64,000 nt of DNA from assembly GCF_039534085.1 (NCBI RefSeq), contig NZ_BAAAUT010000014.1, positions 1 to 64,000 of the forward strand. Direction: 5' to 3'. Source of the stretch: Planomonospora_B alba (GTDB lineage: Bacteria; Actinomycetota; Actinomycetes; Streptosporangiales; Streptosporangiaceae). Of the stretch, positions 8,911 through 16,635 are shown piece by piece. A model generated the notes under the pieces. It ran no database searches and had not been told where the DNA came from. It saw only the letters and a program-made list of their open reading frames with translations. Numbering within the stretch: position 1 is the first letter of the stretch; the number at the start of each line of letters is the position of its first letter. The translations under genes and the position numbers were made by a program.

Positions 8911-9582
8911 TCACGGGCCGAGGACCTCGATGACCCTCCGGACCGCGGTGGACCAGGGGCGCGCGGGGACCACGGGGACGCCGGCCTCGGCGGCCCGCGC
9001 GGCGAGCCAGTCCCCGTAGCGGGCGCTCACCTCGGCCCGCCCGGTCTGCTCCCCCGCCCCGGGCTCGCGGCGGCGGTAGTTCTCCACCAGCTGCGCCCGG
9101 TCCGGCTCGTGCAGGAACGCCGCCACGACGTCCCCGTGCCCGCCGGGGGCGTCCCCGCCCCCCTGTGGGCCCGGCGCGCCCGCCGTCTCCGGGGCGCCCG
9201 CCGTACGGCCCGCGCCCCCGCCGTACCGCCCGGCCAGCTCGGCCGCGAGGGAGGGCAGGAGATAGTCCCCTTCGATGACCACGGGGGTGCCGGTCTCCAG
9301 ATGGTTGGCCACCACCGCCTCCACCGCGGGAGCGAGCGCCTCGCAGGTGGCGATCTGCAGCCGGACGATCTCGTCGGGCGGCAGGTGCGCGGCCTCGGGA
9401 TGGGTGTTCCAGTAGTGCAGCAGCGGCTGCTGCTCCGGTGTGGTCACCGCCTGGAGCGCCTCGACGATGTCGTCGAGCTCGACGAGCGCGACCCCGTAGC
9501 GCCGGGCCAGCGGGTAGCTCACCCGGCTCTTGCCCGTCCCCGACGCACCCCCGAGCAGGAGCACCTTCCATCCGCCGACCAT
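8911..9582 (-). CDS. P-loop kinase-like protein
   Basis: 223 residues from ATG 9582; a TTG at 9591 is possible. The Walker A motif GGASGTGKS is near the N-terminus, followed by ALVELDDIVEALQAVTTPEQ and, later, TPVVIEGDYLLPSLAAEL, typical of AAA_33/2-phosphoglycerate-kinase-like small-molecule kinases. A Gly/Ala-rich insert occupies about 132-152. No ribosome-binding site precedes the ATG, so leaderless translation is likely. The substrate is unknown. Confidence 0.65.
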   Translation of the reverse strand: MVGGWKVLLLGGASGTGKSRVSYPLARRYGVALVELDDIVEALQAVTTPEQQPLLHYWNTHPEAAHLPPDEIVRLQIATCEALAPAVEAVVANHLETGTPVVIEGDYLLPSLAAELAGRYGGGAGRTAGAPETAGAPGPQGGGDAPGGHGDVVAAFLHEPDRAQLVENYRRREPGAGEQTGRAEVSARYGDWLAARAAEAGVPVVPARPWSTAVRRVIEVLGP

Positions 9583-9611
9583 GCCGCGCAATTTATCCCA
9601 TGTAGGGAAAG

Positions 9612-10601
9612 ATGCCTTGTATGCGAATTCTGATCATCGGCGGCACCCGGTTCGTCGGACGGCACATCACCGAGGCCGCCCTCGCCGCCGGGCACGAGGT
9701 CTCCCTCCTCCACCGGGGCCGGACCGGCCCCGGCCTCTTTCCCGAGGCGGAGCACCTGATCGCCGACCGCGACACCGGCCTGGCGATCCTGGGCGGCCGC
9801 GCCTGGGACGCCACGATCGACGTCAGCGCCTACCTCCCGTCCCAGATCGACGCCCTCGCCGACGCGGTCGCGGGCCCGGCCGGCGGCGGCGGGTACGTCT
9901 TCGTCTCCACCACGGCCGTCTACGCCCGCGACCAGAAACCGGGCTTCACCGAGGACGCGCCCCTCGTCGAGACCGGCGGCCCGGTCCCCGAGACGGTGAC
10001 GAGCGAGACCTACGGCCCGCTGAAGGTCCTGTGCGAGCGGACCGCGGCCGAGCGGTTCGGCCCCGGCACGCTGGTCGTCCGCCCGACCTACGTGATCGGC
10101 CCGCACGACTACACCGGCCGCTTCACCTACTGGGTCAACCGCATCGCGCGCGGCGGCGAGGTGCTGGCCCCAGGCGACCCCTCGGCCGCGATCCAGGTGA
10201 TCGACGGGCGCGACATGGCCTCCTGGATCGTCGCCATGGCGGGCAGGGGCTCCGGCGGCACCTTCCACGCGGTCAGCCCGCCCCCGCCGTTCACCTTCGG
10301 CGACATGCTGGAGCAGATCGCGGCCGAGGTCGCCCCGCCGGGCACCACGCTCACCTGGGTGGACGCGGACTTCCTGCACGCGGAGGGCCAGGACGGCCGG
10401 TCCCTGCCGCTCTGGGCCGGGGGCGGCGACACCTCGGCCAACACCGCCGACCCGTCCGCCGCCCGCGCCGCCGGTCTGGACCCGCGCCCCTTCCGGCAGT
10501 CGGTCCGCGAGATCCGCGCCGCCGAGGCGGACTACGCGGTCGAGACCACTATCACCCCCGAGCGGGAGGCCGAGATCCTGTCCGCCTGGCACGCCCGCTA
10601 G
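9612..10601 (+). CDS. NAD-dependent epimerase/dehydratase family protein
   Basis: 329 residues from ATG 9612; MRILIIGGTRFVGRHI at 9621 is the more family-like start. The Rossmann motif GGTRFVG is followed by VFVSTTAVYARD and YGPLKVLCE, the latter supplying the Tyr-Lys pair in YxxxK form. The C-terminal half is an extended-SDR substrate domain. It resembles the family of isoflavone-reductase/CSP41-like epimerases. It is divergent from the P-loop kinase with a short shared promoter region. Confidence 0.8.
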   Translation: MPCMRILIIGGTRFVGRHITEAALAAGHEVSLLHRGRTGPGLFPEAEHLIADRDTGLAILGGRAWDATIDVSAYLPSQIDALADAVAGPAGGGGYVFVSTTAVYARDQKPGFTEDAPLVETGGPVPETVTSETYGPLKVLCERTAAERFGPGTLVVRPTYVIGPHDYTGRFTYWVNRIARGGEVLAPGDPSAAIQVIDGRDMASWIVAMAGRGSGGTFHAVSPPPPFTFGDMLEQIAAEVAPPGTTLTWVDADFLHAEGQDGRSLPLWAGGGDTSANTADPSAARAAGLDPRPFRQSVREIRAAEADYAVETTITPEREAEILSAWHAR

Positions 10602-10814
10602 CTGTATCGACCCGCAGGGTCGTCGACACGGCTGATCGGGGGACGGCCTCCGCCACCCGGCGCCGTACGGCCTCGCGGCCCTGCCGCCGCGGGCCGTGCG
10701 GCCGGTGTCCCGCGCGGCCACGGCCGTTGTCCCGCGCGGCCCGGTGAGGGCTCCGGCGAGCGGGCATCCGCGCACCGGCGGGATACCCCCCGGATCATCG
10801 GGCATGATCGGCGC

Positions 10815-11180
10815 ATGCTGGAGATCAAGACGGTGGTCATGGGCGTCGGCGACGTACGGCGGGCGGTGGAGTTCTGGAGCGGGGCGCTGGGCTACGTGCC
10901 CCGCGGAGAGGTGAGCGACGAGTGGGCGGTGCTCGCCCCCGCCGCGGGCTCCGGCGTCGCGGTGGCCCTCGACCGCAGCGCCGTCCCCGCGCAGGAGCAC
11001 CCGCGCGTGCACCTCGACCTCTACGCCCGCGACACCGCCGACCAGGCCGCCGAGGTCGAGCGGCTGCTCGCCCTCGGCGCCGAGCGGGTCGACTGGGACC
11101 TCTACCCGGAGGACCCCGACTTCGTCGTCCTCGCCGACCCCGACGGCAACCGCTTCTGCGTCATCGACCCGACGCACTGA
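10815..11180 (+). CDS. VOC (glyoxalase/bleomycin-resistance fold) protein
   Basis: 121 residues, one VOC module with two beta-alpha-beta-beta-beta repeats. MLEIKTVVMGVGDVRRAVEF begins the fold, and FVVLADPDGNRFCVID is the classic C-terminal signature. Possible metal ligands are His in HVHLDLY-like HPRVHLDLY and Glu/Asp near the end. The function is unassigned: thiol-transferase, dioxygenase or small-molecule binder. Its stop codon begins a run of tandem repeats. Confidence 0.78.
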   Translation: MLEIKTVVMGVGDVRRAVEFWSGALGYVPRGEVSDEWAVLAPAAGSGVAVALDRSAVPAQEHPRVHLDLYARDTADQAAEVERLLALGAERVDWDLYPEDPDFVVLADPDGNRFCVIDPTH

Positions 11181-11185
11181 CGACC

Positions 11186-11326
11186 CGACGCACTGACGAC
11201 CTCACCCGCTGACGACCTGACCCGCTGGCGTCCCGACGCACTGACGACCTCACCCGCTGACGACCTGACCCGCTGGCGTCCCGACGCACTGACGACCTCA
11301 CCCGCTGACGACCTCACCCGCTGACG
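11186..11326. repeat. 48-bp tandem repeat, about 2.9 copies
   Basis: Unit 1 is 11186-11233, unit 2 is 11234-11281 and a partial third continues to about 11326. Units 1 and 2 look identical. The GACGCACTGACGAC core is also present at the VOC stop codon (11171-11184). The right end forms the C-terminal codons of the minus-strand racemase gene. There is no spacer/repeat pattern, so this is not a CRISPR. Confidence 0.9.
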
Positions 11327-12089
11327 CCCCGGCCCCGCCGGGACCGCCTGTCCGGCCCGGCGTGCCCCCGTCAGCGGCCCGGCCCGGCGCGCCCGCCCCG
11401 GCCAGGGCCAGGTCCACCGCGCGCTCGGCGTGGATGCGGGTGGAGTCGAAGACCGGGACCGGGCTGTCCTGCTGGCCGACGAGCAGCGTGATCTCGGTGC
11501 AGCCGAGGATCACCCCCTGGGCGCCGCGGGCGGCCAGCTCGGCGATGACCTCCCGGTAGGCCGCGCGGGAGGCGTCCTCCACCCGCCCCCGGGTGAGCTC
11601 CCGGTAGATGACGTCGTGCACCAGCGCGCGGCCGGGGTCGTCCGGCACCAGGACCTCGATGCCGTGCCGGCGCATCCGCTCGCGGTAGAAGTCCATCTCC
11701 ATGGTGAAGCGGGTGCCGAGCAGTCCGGCGGTCGTGAGGCCGACGGCGGAGATCCGCTCCGCCGTCGCGTCGACGAGGTGCACGAACGGCACCGTGAGCG
11801 CGGCCTCGACCTCCGCGGCGACGTGGTGCATGGTATTGGTGCAGAGCAGGACCAGGTCCGCCCCGCCGCCTTCCAGGGTCCGGGCCGCGCCGGCGAGCAG
11901 CTTCCCCGCCGCCGCCCAGTCGCCCGCGCGCTGCATGGCCTCGATCTCCGCGAAGTCCACGCTCAGCATCAGGGTCCGCGCGCAGTGGTGGCCGCCCAGC
12001 CGGCGGCGGACCTCCTCGTTGATCAGGCGGTAGTACTCCGCCGACGACTCCCAGCTCATCCCGCCGATCAGGCCTATGGTCCGTGTCAT
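11298..12089 (-). CDS. Aspartate/glutamate racemase family protein
   Basis: 263 residues from ATG 12089. It begins MTRTIGLIGGMSWESSAEYY. The two catalytic cysteines of cofactor-independent racemases are visible in LLCTNTMHH and VILGCTEITLL, so the active site looks intact. The last 35 residues (Gly/Ala/Pro-rich, ending ASAGEVVSG) extend beyond the fold into the 48-bp tandem repeat. A LysR-type gene lies divergently upstream with a dyad between them, suggesting direct control. Confidence 0.85.
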   Translation of the reverse strand: MTRTIGLIGGMSWESSAEYYRLINEEVRRRLGGHHCARTLMLSVDFAEIEAMQRAGDWAAAGKLLAGAARTLEGGGADLVLLCTNTMHHVAAEVEAALTVPFVHLVDATAERISAVGLTTAGLLGTRFTMEMDFYRERMRRHGIEVLVPDDPGRALVHDVIYRELTRGRVEDASRAAYREVIAELAARGAQGVILGCTEITLLVGQQDSPVPVFDSTRIHAERAVDLALAGAGAPGRAADGGTPGRTGGPGGAGASAGEVVSG

Positions 12090-12129
12090 GCCCGCATCCT
12101 CGCCCGGCGGGGCACCCCATAGGTAGACG

Positions 12130-12158
12130 TGTTCTTCTTGGGCGAGACCCAAGGAACA
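12130..12158. promoter_or_regulatory. Interrupted palindrome, probable LysR-type operator
   Basis: TGTTC (12130-12134) pairs with GAACA (12154-12158), and CTTGGG (12137-12142) with CCCAAG (12148-12153) about a common centre. It lies between the divergent racemase and LysR-type genes, just upstream of the LysR start. This position and form fit a LysR recognition and activation site. Confidence 0.65.
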
Positions 12159-12166
12159 CTTATGGC

Positions 12167-13153
12167 ATGCCTTCCGGGATGGACCCCCACCGCCTGCTCG
12201 TCTTCCGCCAGATCGCCCGCGCCGGGTCGATCGCGGGCGCGGCCCGCGCCCTCGGCTGGACCCAGCCCGCCGTCAGCCAGCACCTGCGCGCGCTCGAACG
12301 GCAGGCCGGGATGGCGCTGGTGCTGCGCCGCCCGCGCGGGGTGGAGCTGACCGAGGCGGGCCAGGTGCTGCTCCGCCACGCCGACGCCGTCGCCGTCCGG
12401 CTGCACGCCGCCGACGACGATCTCGCCGCCCTGGCGCACCTGCGGGCGGGCACCGTACGGCTGGCCGCGTTCCCCTCGGCGAGCGCCACGGTCGTCCCGG
12501 CCGCCATGAGCCTGCTGGGCCGCCGCCACCCCGGCGTGGACGTACGGCTCCGCGAGGCCGAGCCCCCGCAGGCGCTCGCCCTGCTCGCCGCCGGGGAGGC
12601 GGACCTGGCCGTGACGTTCGCGCACGCCGGGCAGGAACCGGCCGGCGACCCGGCCCTGGTGCGGGTCCCGCTCGGCGAGGACCCGGTCCTGCTGGTGCTG
12701 CCCCGCTCCCATCCGCACGCCGCGGGCGACGACGGCGACGGGGACGGCGGCGACGGCGGCAGCGGGCCGGACACCCCGGTGGACCTGCGGCTGCTGGCGG
12801 AGGAGAAGTGGATCGCGGGCTGCGAGCGCTGCGCCGCCTTCCTCCGCCGGACCTGCGAGGAGGCCGGCTTCACCCCCGACGTACGGCACGGCACCGACGA
12901 CTACGTGGTCGTCCAGGCGCTGATCGCCCGCGGGCTGGGCATCGGGCTGCTCCCCCGGCTCGCCCTCGACGCCTTCACCGGCCCCGGTGTCGCCGTCCGC
13001 CCGGCGCGCGGGCTGCGCCCCCGGACCCTCCACCTGGTCCACCCCCGCGAGGCCGACCAGATCCCCGCCGTGCGCGCCGCCGTGCGGGCCCTGCGCGACG
13101 TGCTCACCCCGGCGCGCCCCGGGCGTCCCGTGCCCCCTGGTAGCCGCCCCTGA
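12167..13153 (+). CDS. LysR family transcriptional regulator
   Basis: 328 residues from ATG 12167; an ATG at 12179 (MDPHRLLVFRQIA) is also possible. The winged helix-turn-helix AGSIAGAARALGWTQPAVSQ is followed by an effector domain with the usual VPLGEDPVLLVLP and GLGIGLLPRLAL segments. A Gly/Asp-rich insert (about 183-196) interrupts the effector domain. Its 3' end overlaps the convergent membrane-protein gene by 50 bp. The divergent racemase is the probable target. Confidence 0.83.
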   Translation: MPSGMDPHRLLVFRQIARAGSIAGAARALGWTQPAVSQHLRALERQAGMALVLRRPRGVELTEAGQVLLRHADAVAVRLHAADDDLAALAHLRAGTVRLAAFPSASATVVPAAMSLLGRRHPGVDVRLREAEPPQALALLAAGEADLAVTFAHAGQEPAGDPALVRVPLGEDPVLLVLPRSHPHAAGDDGDGDGGDGGSGPDTPVDLRLLAEEKWIAGCERCAAFLRRTCEEAGFTPDVRHGTDDYVVVQALIARGLGIGLLPRLALDAFTGPGVAVRPARGLRPRTLHLVHPREADQIPAVRAAVRALRDVLTPARPGRPVPPGSRP

Positions 13154-14234
13154 CCAGCAGCACCGCGGCCGTGAGGTAGGCCACCGCGCCGAGCAGGGTC
13201 TGGGTGAGGAGGGCGGGCGGGTACCAGTCGGGCCCTGAGCCGAGGACCCCGGGGACGGGCTCGTCCGCGGCCCCGCTCTGCGTGAAGGGCGTGGCGGCCG
13301 ATGCCACCAGCAGCAGGAGCAGGAACGGGATCCCGGCCGCCCCCAGCACGGCCGGCAGCGGGGCGGCGGCTCCGCGGCGGCGGACGGCGGCGGCCAGCGC
13401 GAGCGCGAGCGCCCCGGCGACGGCGAAGAGCACGCCGTACCACCGCAGGAGCCCGGCGGCGTCGTCCAGGTAGAACAGCCCCGGCCCCGCGTACGCGCCC
13501 TCCGGGGCGGTCCGCGCCTCCTGCCGGGCGAGCCGCCCCGCCTGGCCGATCGCGACGGAACCGAGCACCGTGACGTGCACGCCGACCAGGGGCAGGTGGG
13601 CCAGGAGCAGCGGCACCGTTCCGGGGACCGGCACGGCCCGCTGGTGTGCGGCGGCCGCCCTGGCGAGCAGGAACACGTTCACCAGGTGGGCCGTCGCCGC
13701 CGCACCCAGCAGCGCCGACCGGGCCGGGACGTACCAGTCGGGCAACCGGCTCCGCACCAGGGCGACGGTGTCCTCCGACAACAGGACGTCCGGTCCCGCG
13801 CCGGTGAAGAGGGCGACGACCGCCAGCCCGGCCAGGTAGGGCGGTGTGAGCAGGCCCGCCAGGAGCAGCCCGGCGGTCTCGGCACGCCGCCGGCGGCGGT
13901 CCAGCAGGACCGCCACCGGCGCGAAGAGGATCGCCGCGACCAGGAAGAAGCCCACGACCGGGCCCGCGGGCGCCGAGGCGCTCTCCCCGTGGCGCGCGAG
14001 CTCGGTCCACGTGCCGTCGGCGATCCGCCCGGTGGAGGCGGCCCGGTCCGCGACCGCCGCGCCCGCGGCGCGGTCCAGCAGGAAGACGGCCGAGCCGAAG
14101 AGGGCGGCCTGGACCGCGAGCCCGATCCCCCGGCCCCTCCTCCCGGCGGTCCCGTCCGCGGCGCCGGCCGCGGCGGTCCCGGGCACGGCCCCGGCCGTGT
14201 CCCCGCTCTCGGCCGGGTGGTCATCGGCGTCCAT
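13104..14234 (-). CDS. Polytopic membrane protein of two internal repeats
   Basis: 376 residues with about eight hydrophobic helices. Each half has the same plan: a helix, a polar loop, two helices, a loop with a W-Y motif and a final helix. The matching loops read RLPDWYVPARSALLGAA and GSGPDWYPPALLTQTLLGA. A second gene (34670-35155) encodes a one-repeat version with FPGWYFPALIVIAV. No known family is recognised and the function is unknown. It is convergent with and overlaps the LysR gene by 50 bp. Confidence 0.6.
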   Translation of the reverse strand: MDADDHPAESGDTAGAVPGTAAAGAADGTAGRRGRGIGLAVQAALFGSAVFLLDRAAGAAVADRAASTGRIADGTWTELARHGESASAPAGPVVGFFLVAAILFAPVAVLLDRRRRRAETAGLLLAGLLTPPYLAGLAVVALFTGAGPDVLLSEDTVALVRSRLPDWYVPARSALLGAAATAHLVNVFLLARAAAAHQRAVPVPGTVPLLLAHLPLVGVHVTVLGSVAIGQAGRLARQEARTAPEGAYAGPGLFYLDDAAGLLRWYGVLFAVAGALALALAAAVRRRGAAAPLPAVLGAAGIPFLLLLLVASAATPFTQSGAADEPVPGVLGSGPDWYPPALLTQTLLGAVAYLTAAVLLVRGGYQGARDARGAPG

Positions 14235-14453
14235 GTCCGGGTGTCCTCCGTGTCCGGGGCGTCCATGTCCGGGGCGGGCGGGTCGGGGGAGGCCCGCCCG
14301 GACGGCCCGCCCGGACGGCCCGCCCGCCGGTGCCGGGGCCGTACGCTCCGGACCCGCCCGGTGGCGGGCAGGCGGCCGCCGGGGCAGAAGGCGTCCGGAG
14401 GACGTGGCGTCGGCGACCCCCGAAGGCCATCGTGGGAGCGGCGGCGGCCGGCG

Positions 14454-15170
14454 TCAACGCCCGGCGTGGAGGGCGTCCGCGTGCGGCGTGTCCAGGTGCG
14501 GCACGCTCCCGTGCGGCGTGTCCGGGTGCGGCACGCTCCCGTGCGGCATGTGCGGGTGCGGCATGTTCCAGCCCGCGGCGAGCCGGGAGGGGCGGACGCT
14601 GCCGGCCCCGCCGAAGAACTCGCAGAACTTCATGATGAGCGGGTCCCAGGCCAGCGGGTCGATGTGCCGCGTCCCGGGGATGACCAGCTCCTCCTCGACG
14701 TGGACGCGCACCACCTCCACCTCGAAGGCGGTGGCGTACGGCTCGGCGCCGCCGAACGGGTGCGCCCCGGTGACCCGGCACTCCAGCTGGATCGGGCACT
14801 CGGCCGCGCGCGGTGCCCCGACGAGCTCGCCGGGCAGCTCGGTCAGCCCGGCGGCCCCGAACTTGTCGGGCTCGTACCGGTAGCCCTGGCGCGCCTTGCG
14901 CGGCGGCACCACCGGCTCCCCGGTGAGCAGCGCGAGCCGGTCGACGGCGTCGGCCATCGCGGAGGACGGCAGATTGAGCACGCACTCGCGCTCGCGCAGC
15001 AGGTTCGCCGTCGTCCGCGCGCTGTTCCCCATGCCCAGCATGCAGGCGCTCCCCAGCCACCAGGCGGACGACATCGGCGCGAGGTTGGCGGTGCCGTCCT
15101 CGTTGCGGGAGCCGATCAGCACCACGGGCGTTCCGAAGTAGAGCACCTTCAGGTCGAGGGTCGTGTGCAC
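14454..15170 (-). CDS. Flavin reductase-like FMN-binding protein with His-rich repeat tail
   Basis: 238 residues from a GTG at 15170 with GGAGG eight bases upstream. The split-barrel flavin-binding core spans about 1-195, with TPVVLIGSRNEDGTANLAPM and the NSARTTANLLRE segment typical of the flavin_reductase family. The last 35 residues are a proline- and histidine-rich tail of imperfect PHGSVPHPDT units encoded by a 30-bp tandem repeat. The tail could bind metal or be recent repeat expansion. A perfect dyad lies 20 bases upstream of the start. Confidence 0.72.
   Translation of the reverse strand: MHTTLDLKVLYFGTPVVLIGSRNEDGTANLAPMSSAWWLGSACMLGMGNSARTTANLLRERECVLNLPSSAMADAVDRLALLTGEPVVPPRKARQGYRYEPDKFGAAGLTELPGELVGAPRAAECPIQLECRVTGAHPFGGAEPYATAFEVEVVRVHVEEELVIPGTRHIDPLAWDPLIMKFCEFFGGAGSVRPSRLAAGWNMPHPHMPHGSVPHPDTPHGSVPHLDTPHADALHAGR
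14481..14570. repeat. 30-bp tandem repeat, three copies, coding
   Basis: Copies are at 14481-14510, 14511-14540 and 14541-14570, the first two differing by a single base. The repeat lies inside the 3' end of the flavin-reductase gene and encodes PHGSVPH(P/L)DT units. Confidence 0.9.
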
Positions 15171-15189
15171 CGGCGTGTCCTCCGTGTCC

Positions 15190-15211
15190 GTTCCCGGTGT
15201 GAGCCGGGAAC
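15190..15211. promoter_or_regulatory. Perfect dyad upstream of flavin reductase
   Basis: GTTCCCGG-N6-CCGGGAAC lies 20 bases upstream of the GTG start at 15170. It could be an operator or a 5' leader hairpin that occludes the translation start. No regulator gene is adjacent. Confidence 0.55.
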
Positions 15212-15400
15212 AGACTCTGACCGACCGGGGGGCGCCCCGCTGGCGGTGATCGGACATCGTGCTCCCCGCGGGCGGCCCGCCGTACCCGGGGACGGAGGCG
15301 AGAGGGCGGGGAACGGCCCGCGTCCGGCATCGGCCGGGCGCGGACCGCGGGTACGGCCCCGGTCTGGACGGCGGGGCGGGCCGCGCAGACTGCGGCGCCG

Positions 15401-15961
15401 TCAGGACGTCCAGCCGAAGAGCGCGCACATCCGGGGGAGCCGCCGCGCGTTCTCCTCCATGTCGGACAGGTCCCAGCCCTCTCCCGGGGGTTCGGCCGCC
15501 AGCCCGTCGAGGTCGAGGGCGGCCTCCGCCTCGTCCTCGTCCTCCCCGGTGATCTCCGCGTAGGCCCGGACGGGGACGAAGACCAGGTCCTCCCACTCCG
15601 GGAGGGAGACCTTCATGCGCTTCTCCTTGCGCGCGGCGAGCTCCCGCACCTCGGGGACGTCCGCGAGGGCGTCCGGGTCGGCGACCACCCGCTCGTACGT
15701 CTCCCGGCCGAGCCCGATGAGCCACTCCCGGAAGCAGTCGAACGAGGCGTCGGAGTAACCCCCGGTGATCACACAGGTCGCGGCCCAGAGCGGCCACTGG
15801 AAGGCGTCCAGGTCCAGCCGGTGCCGGTGCCCGTTGAAGTCCACCACGTCCTGGATGGAGCGTTCCACAAGCCGCTCCACCAGCCACTCGGTCCGCCCGT
15901 CGGTGTCGTCCGCCGCCGTCCGGGACCGCTCGATGAGGTGCCAGAAGTCCTTTATTTCCAT
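15401..15961 (-). CDS. DUF4240 domain protein
   Basis: 186 residues beginning MEIKDFWHLIERSR, the typical DUF4240 opening. It continues with AFQWPLWAATCVITGGYSDASFDCFREWLIGLG and VPEVRELAARKEKRM. It has an acidic C-terminal half, no signal peptide and no membrane segment. DUF4240 proteins are widespread in actinobacteria and of unknown function, often near toxin-immunity loci, but nothing here links this one to such a system. It is divergent from the acetyltransferase across 60 bp. Confidence 0.8.
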   Translation of the reverse strand: MEIKDFWHLIERSRTAADDTDGRTEWLVERLVERSIQDVVDFNGHRHRLDLDAFQWPLWAATCVITGGYSDASFDCFREWLIGLGRETYERVVADPDALADVPEVRELAARKEKRMKVSLPEWEDLVFVPVRAYAEITGEDEDEAEAALDLDGLAAEPPGEGWDLSDMEENARRLPRMCALFGWTS

Positions 15962-16021
15962 GGCCGGGCAGTATGCCGCATGGGCCTGACAGGCAGCGCC
16001 GGTGAGGGCAGAATCGGGCGG

Positions 16022-16594
16022 GTGACGATCTCGAACGGAACCACCACCGTGTTCGCCCCCTCCATCAGCCTCTCCGGACAGGGCATCCGCCTGCGCGAGT
16101 GGACCGACGCCGATCTGCCCGCGATGGCCGGACTCTTCGAGGACCCGCAGATCGACCGCTGGACCCCGATCCGCTCCCCCTTCACCGCCGAGGACGCGCG
16201 GGCCTACCTGACCAGGGCCCGTGAAGGGCGGGCCGCCGGTACCCGCATCCACCTGGCGGTCACCGACGACGGCGGTGACGGCGCCGCCCAGGGCGAGATC
16301 CTGCTCTTCCGCGCCGGCCCCCACGACCCCGACGCCGAGCTCGGCTACACGATCGGCGCGCCGTACCGGCGGCGCGGCCTGGCGGTCCGGGCCGTCCGCC
16401 TGATGACGGACTACGCGTACGGCACGCTGGGCATGAGCCGCGTGCTGCTGCGCATCGCTCCGGAGAACGGGGCCAGCGCGGCCGTCGCCCGGGCCGCGGG
16501 CTTCGACCTCACCGGCGACCCGCCCGTCCACCGGGACCGGGACGGCTCCCCCGTCGCGCTGCTCACCTGGTGCCATCGCCGAGAGAATGCCTGA
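16022..16594 (+). CDS. GNAT family N-acetyltransferase (RimJ/RimL type)
   Basis: 190 residues from GTG 16022. IRLREWTDADLPAMAGLFED is the usual start of the Acetyltransf_3 fold. The acetyl-CoA-binding region reads ELGYTIGAPYRRRGLAVRAV, and NGASAAVARAAGFDLTG is the C-terminal motif. It probably acetylates an amine of a peptide, ribosomal protein or small molecule; the substrate is unknown. A perfect hairpin follows directly. Confidence 0.82.
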   Translation: MTISNGTTTVFAPSISLSGQGIRLREWTDADLPAMAGLFEDPQIDRWTPIRSPFTAEDARAYLTRAREGRAAGTRIHLAVTDDGGDGAAQGEILLFRAGPHDPDAELGYTIGAPYRRRGLAVRAVRLMTDYAYGTLGMSRVLLRIAPENGASAAVARAAGFDLTGDPPVHRDRDGSPVALLTWCHRRENA

Positions 16595-16596
16595 CA

Positions 16597-16627
16597 GGCG
16601 GTCGCGCCGCCCGGCGCCGCGACCGCC
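16597..16627. terminator. Bidirectional terminator hairpin
   Basis: GGCGGTCGCG (16597-16606) and CGCGACCGCC (16618-16627) form a perfect 10-bp stem with an 11-nt loop. It lies between the convergent acetyltransferase and secreted-protein genes. Confidence 0.75.
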
Positions 16628-16635
16628 AGGGGGTC

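Noticed and set aside
9519..11177. Long minus-strand open frame of 552 codons
   Set aside because: It is the antisense shadow of the epimerase and VOC genes. Its composition (runs of Gly, Val, His, Arg) is what high-G+C antisense frames produce, and it has no recognisable domain.
11186..11326. Possible CRISPR-like array
   Set aside because: The 48-bp units are contiguous without unique spacers, and no cas gene is nearby.
14481..14570. Possible CRISPR-like array
   Set aside because: The units are contiguous, in frame with a gene and without spacers.
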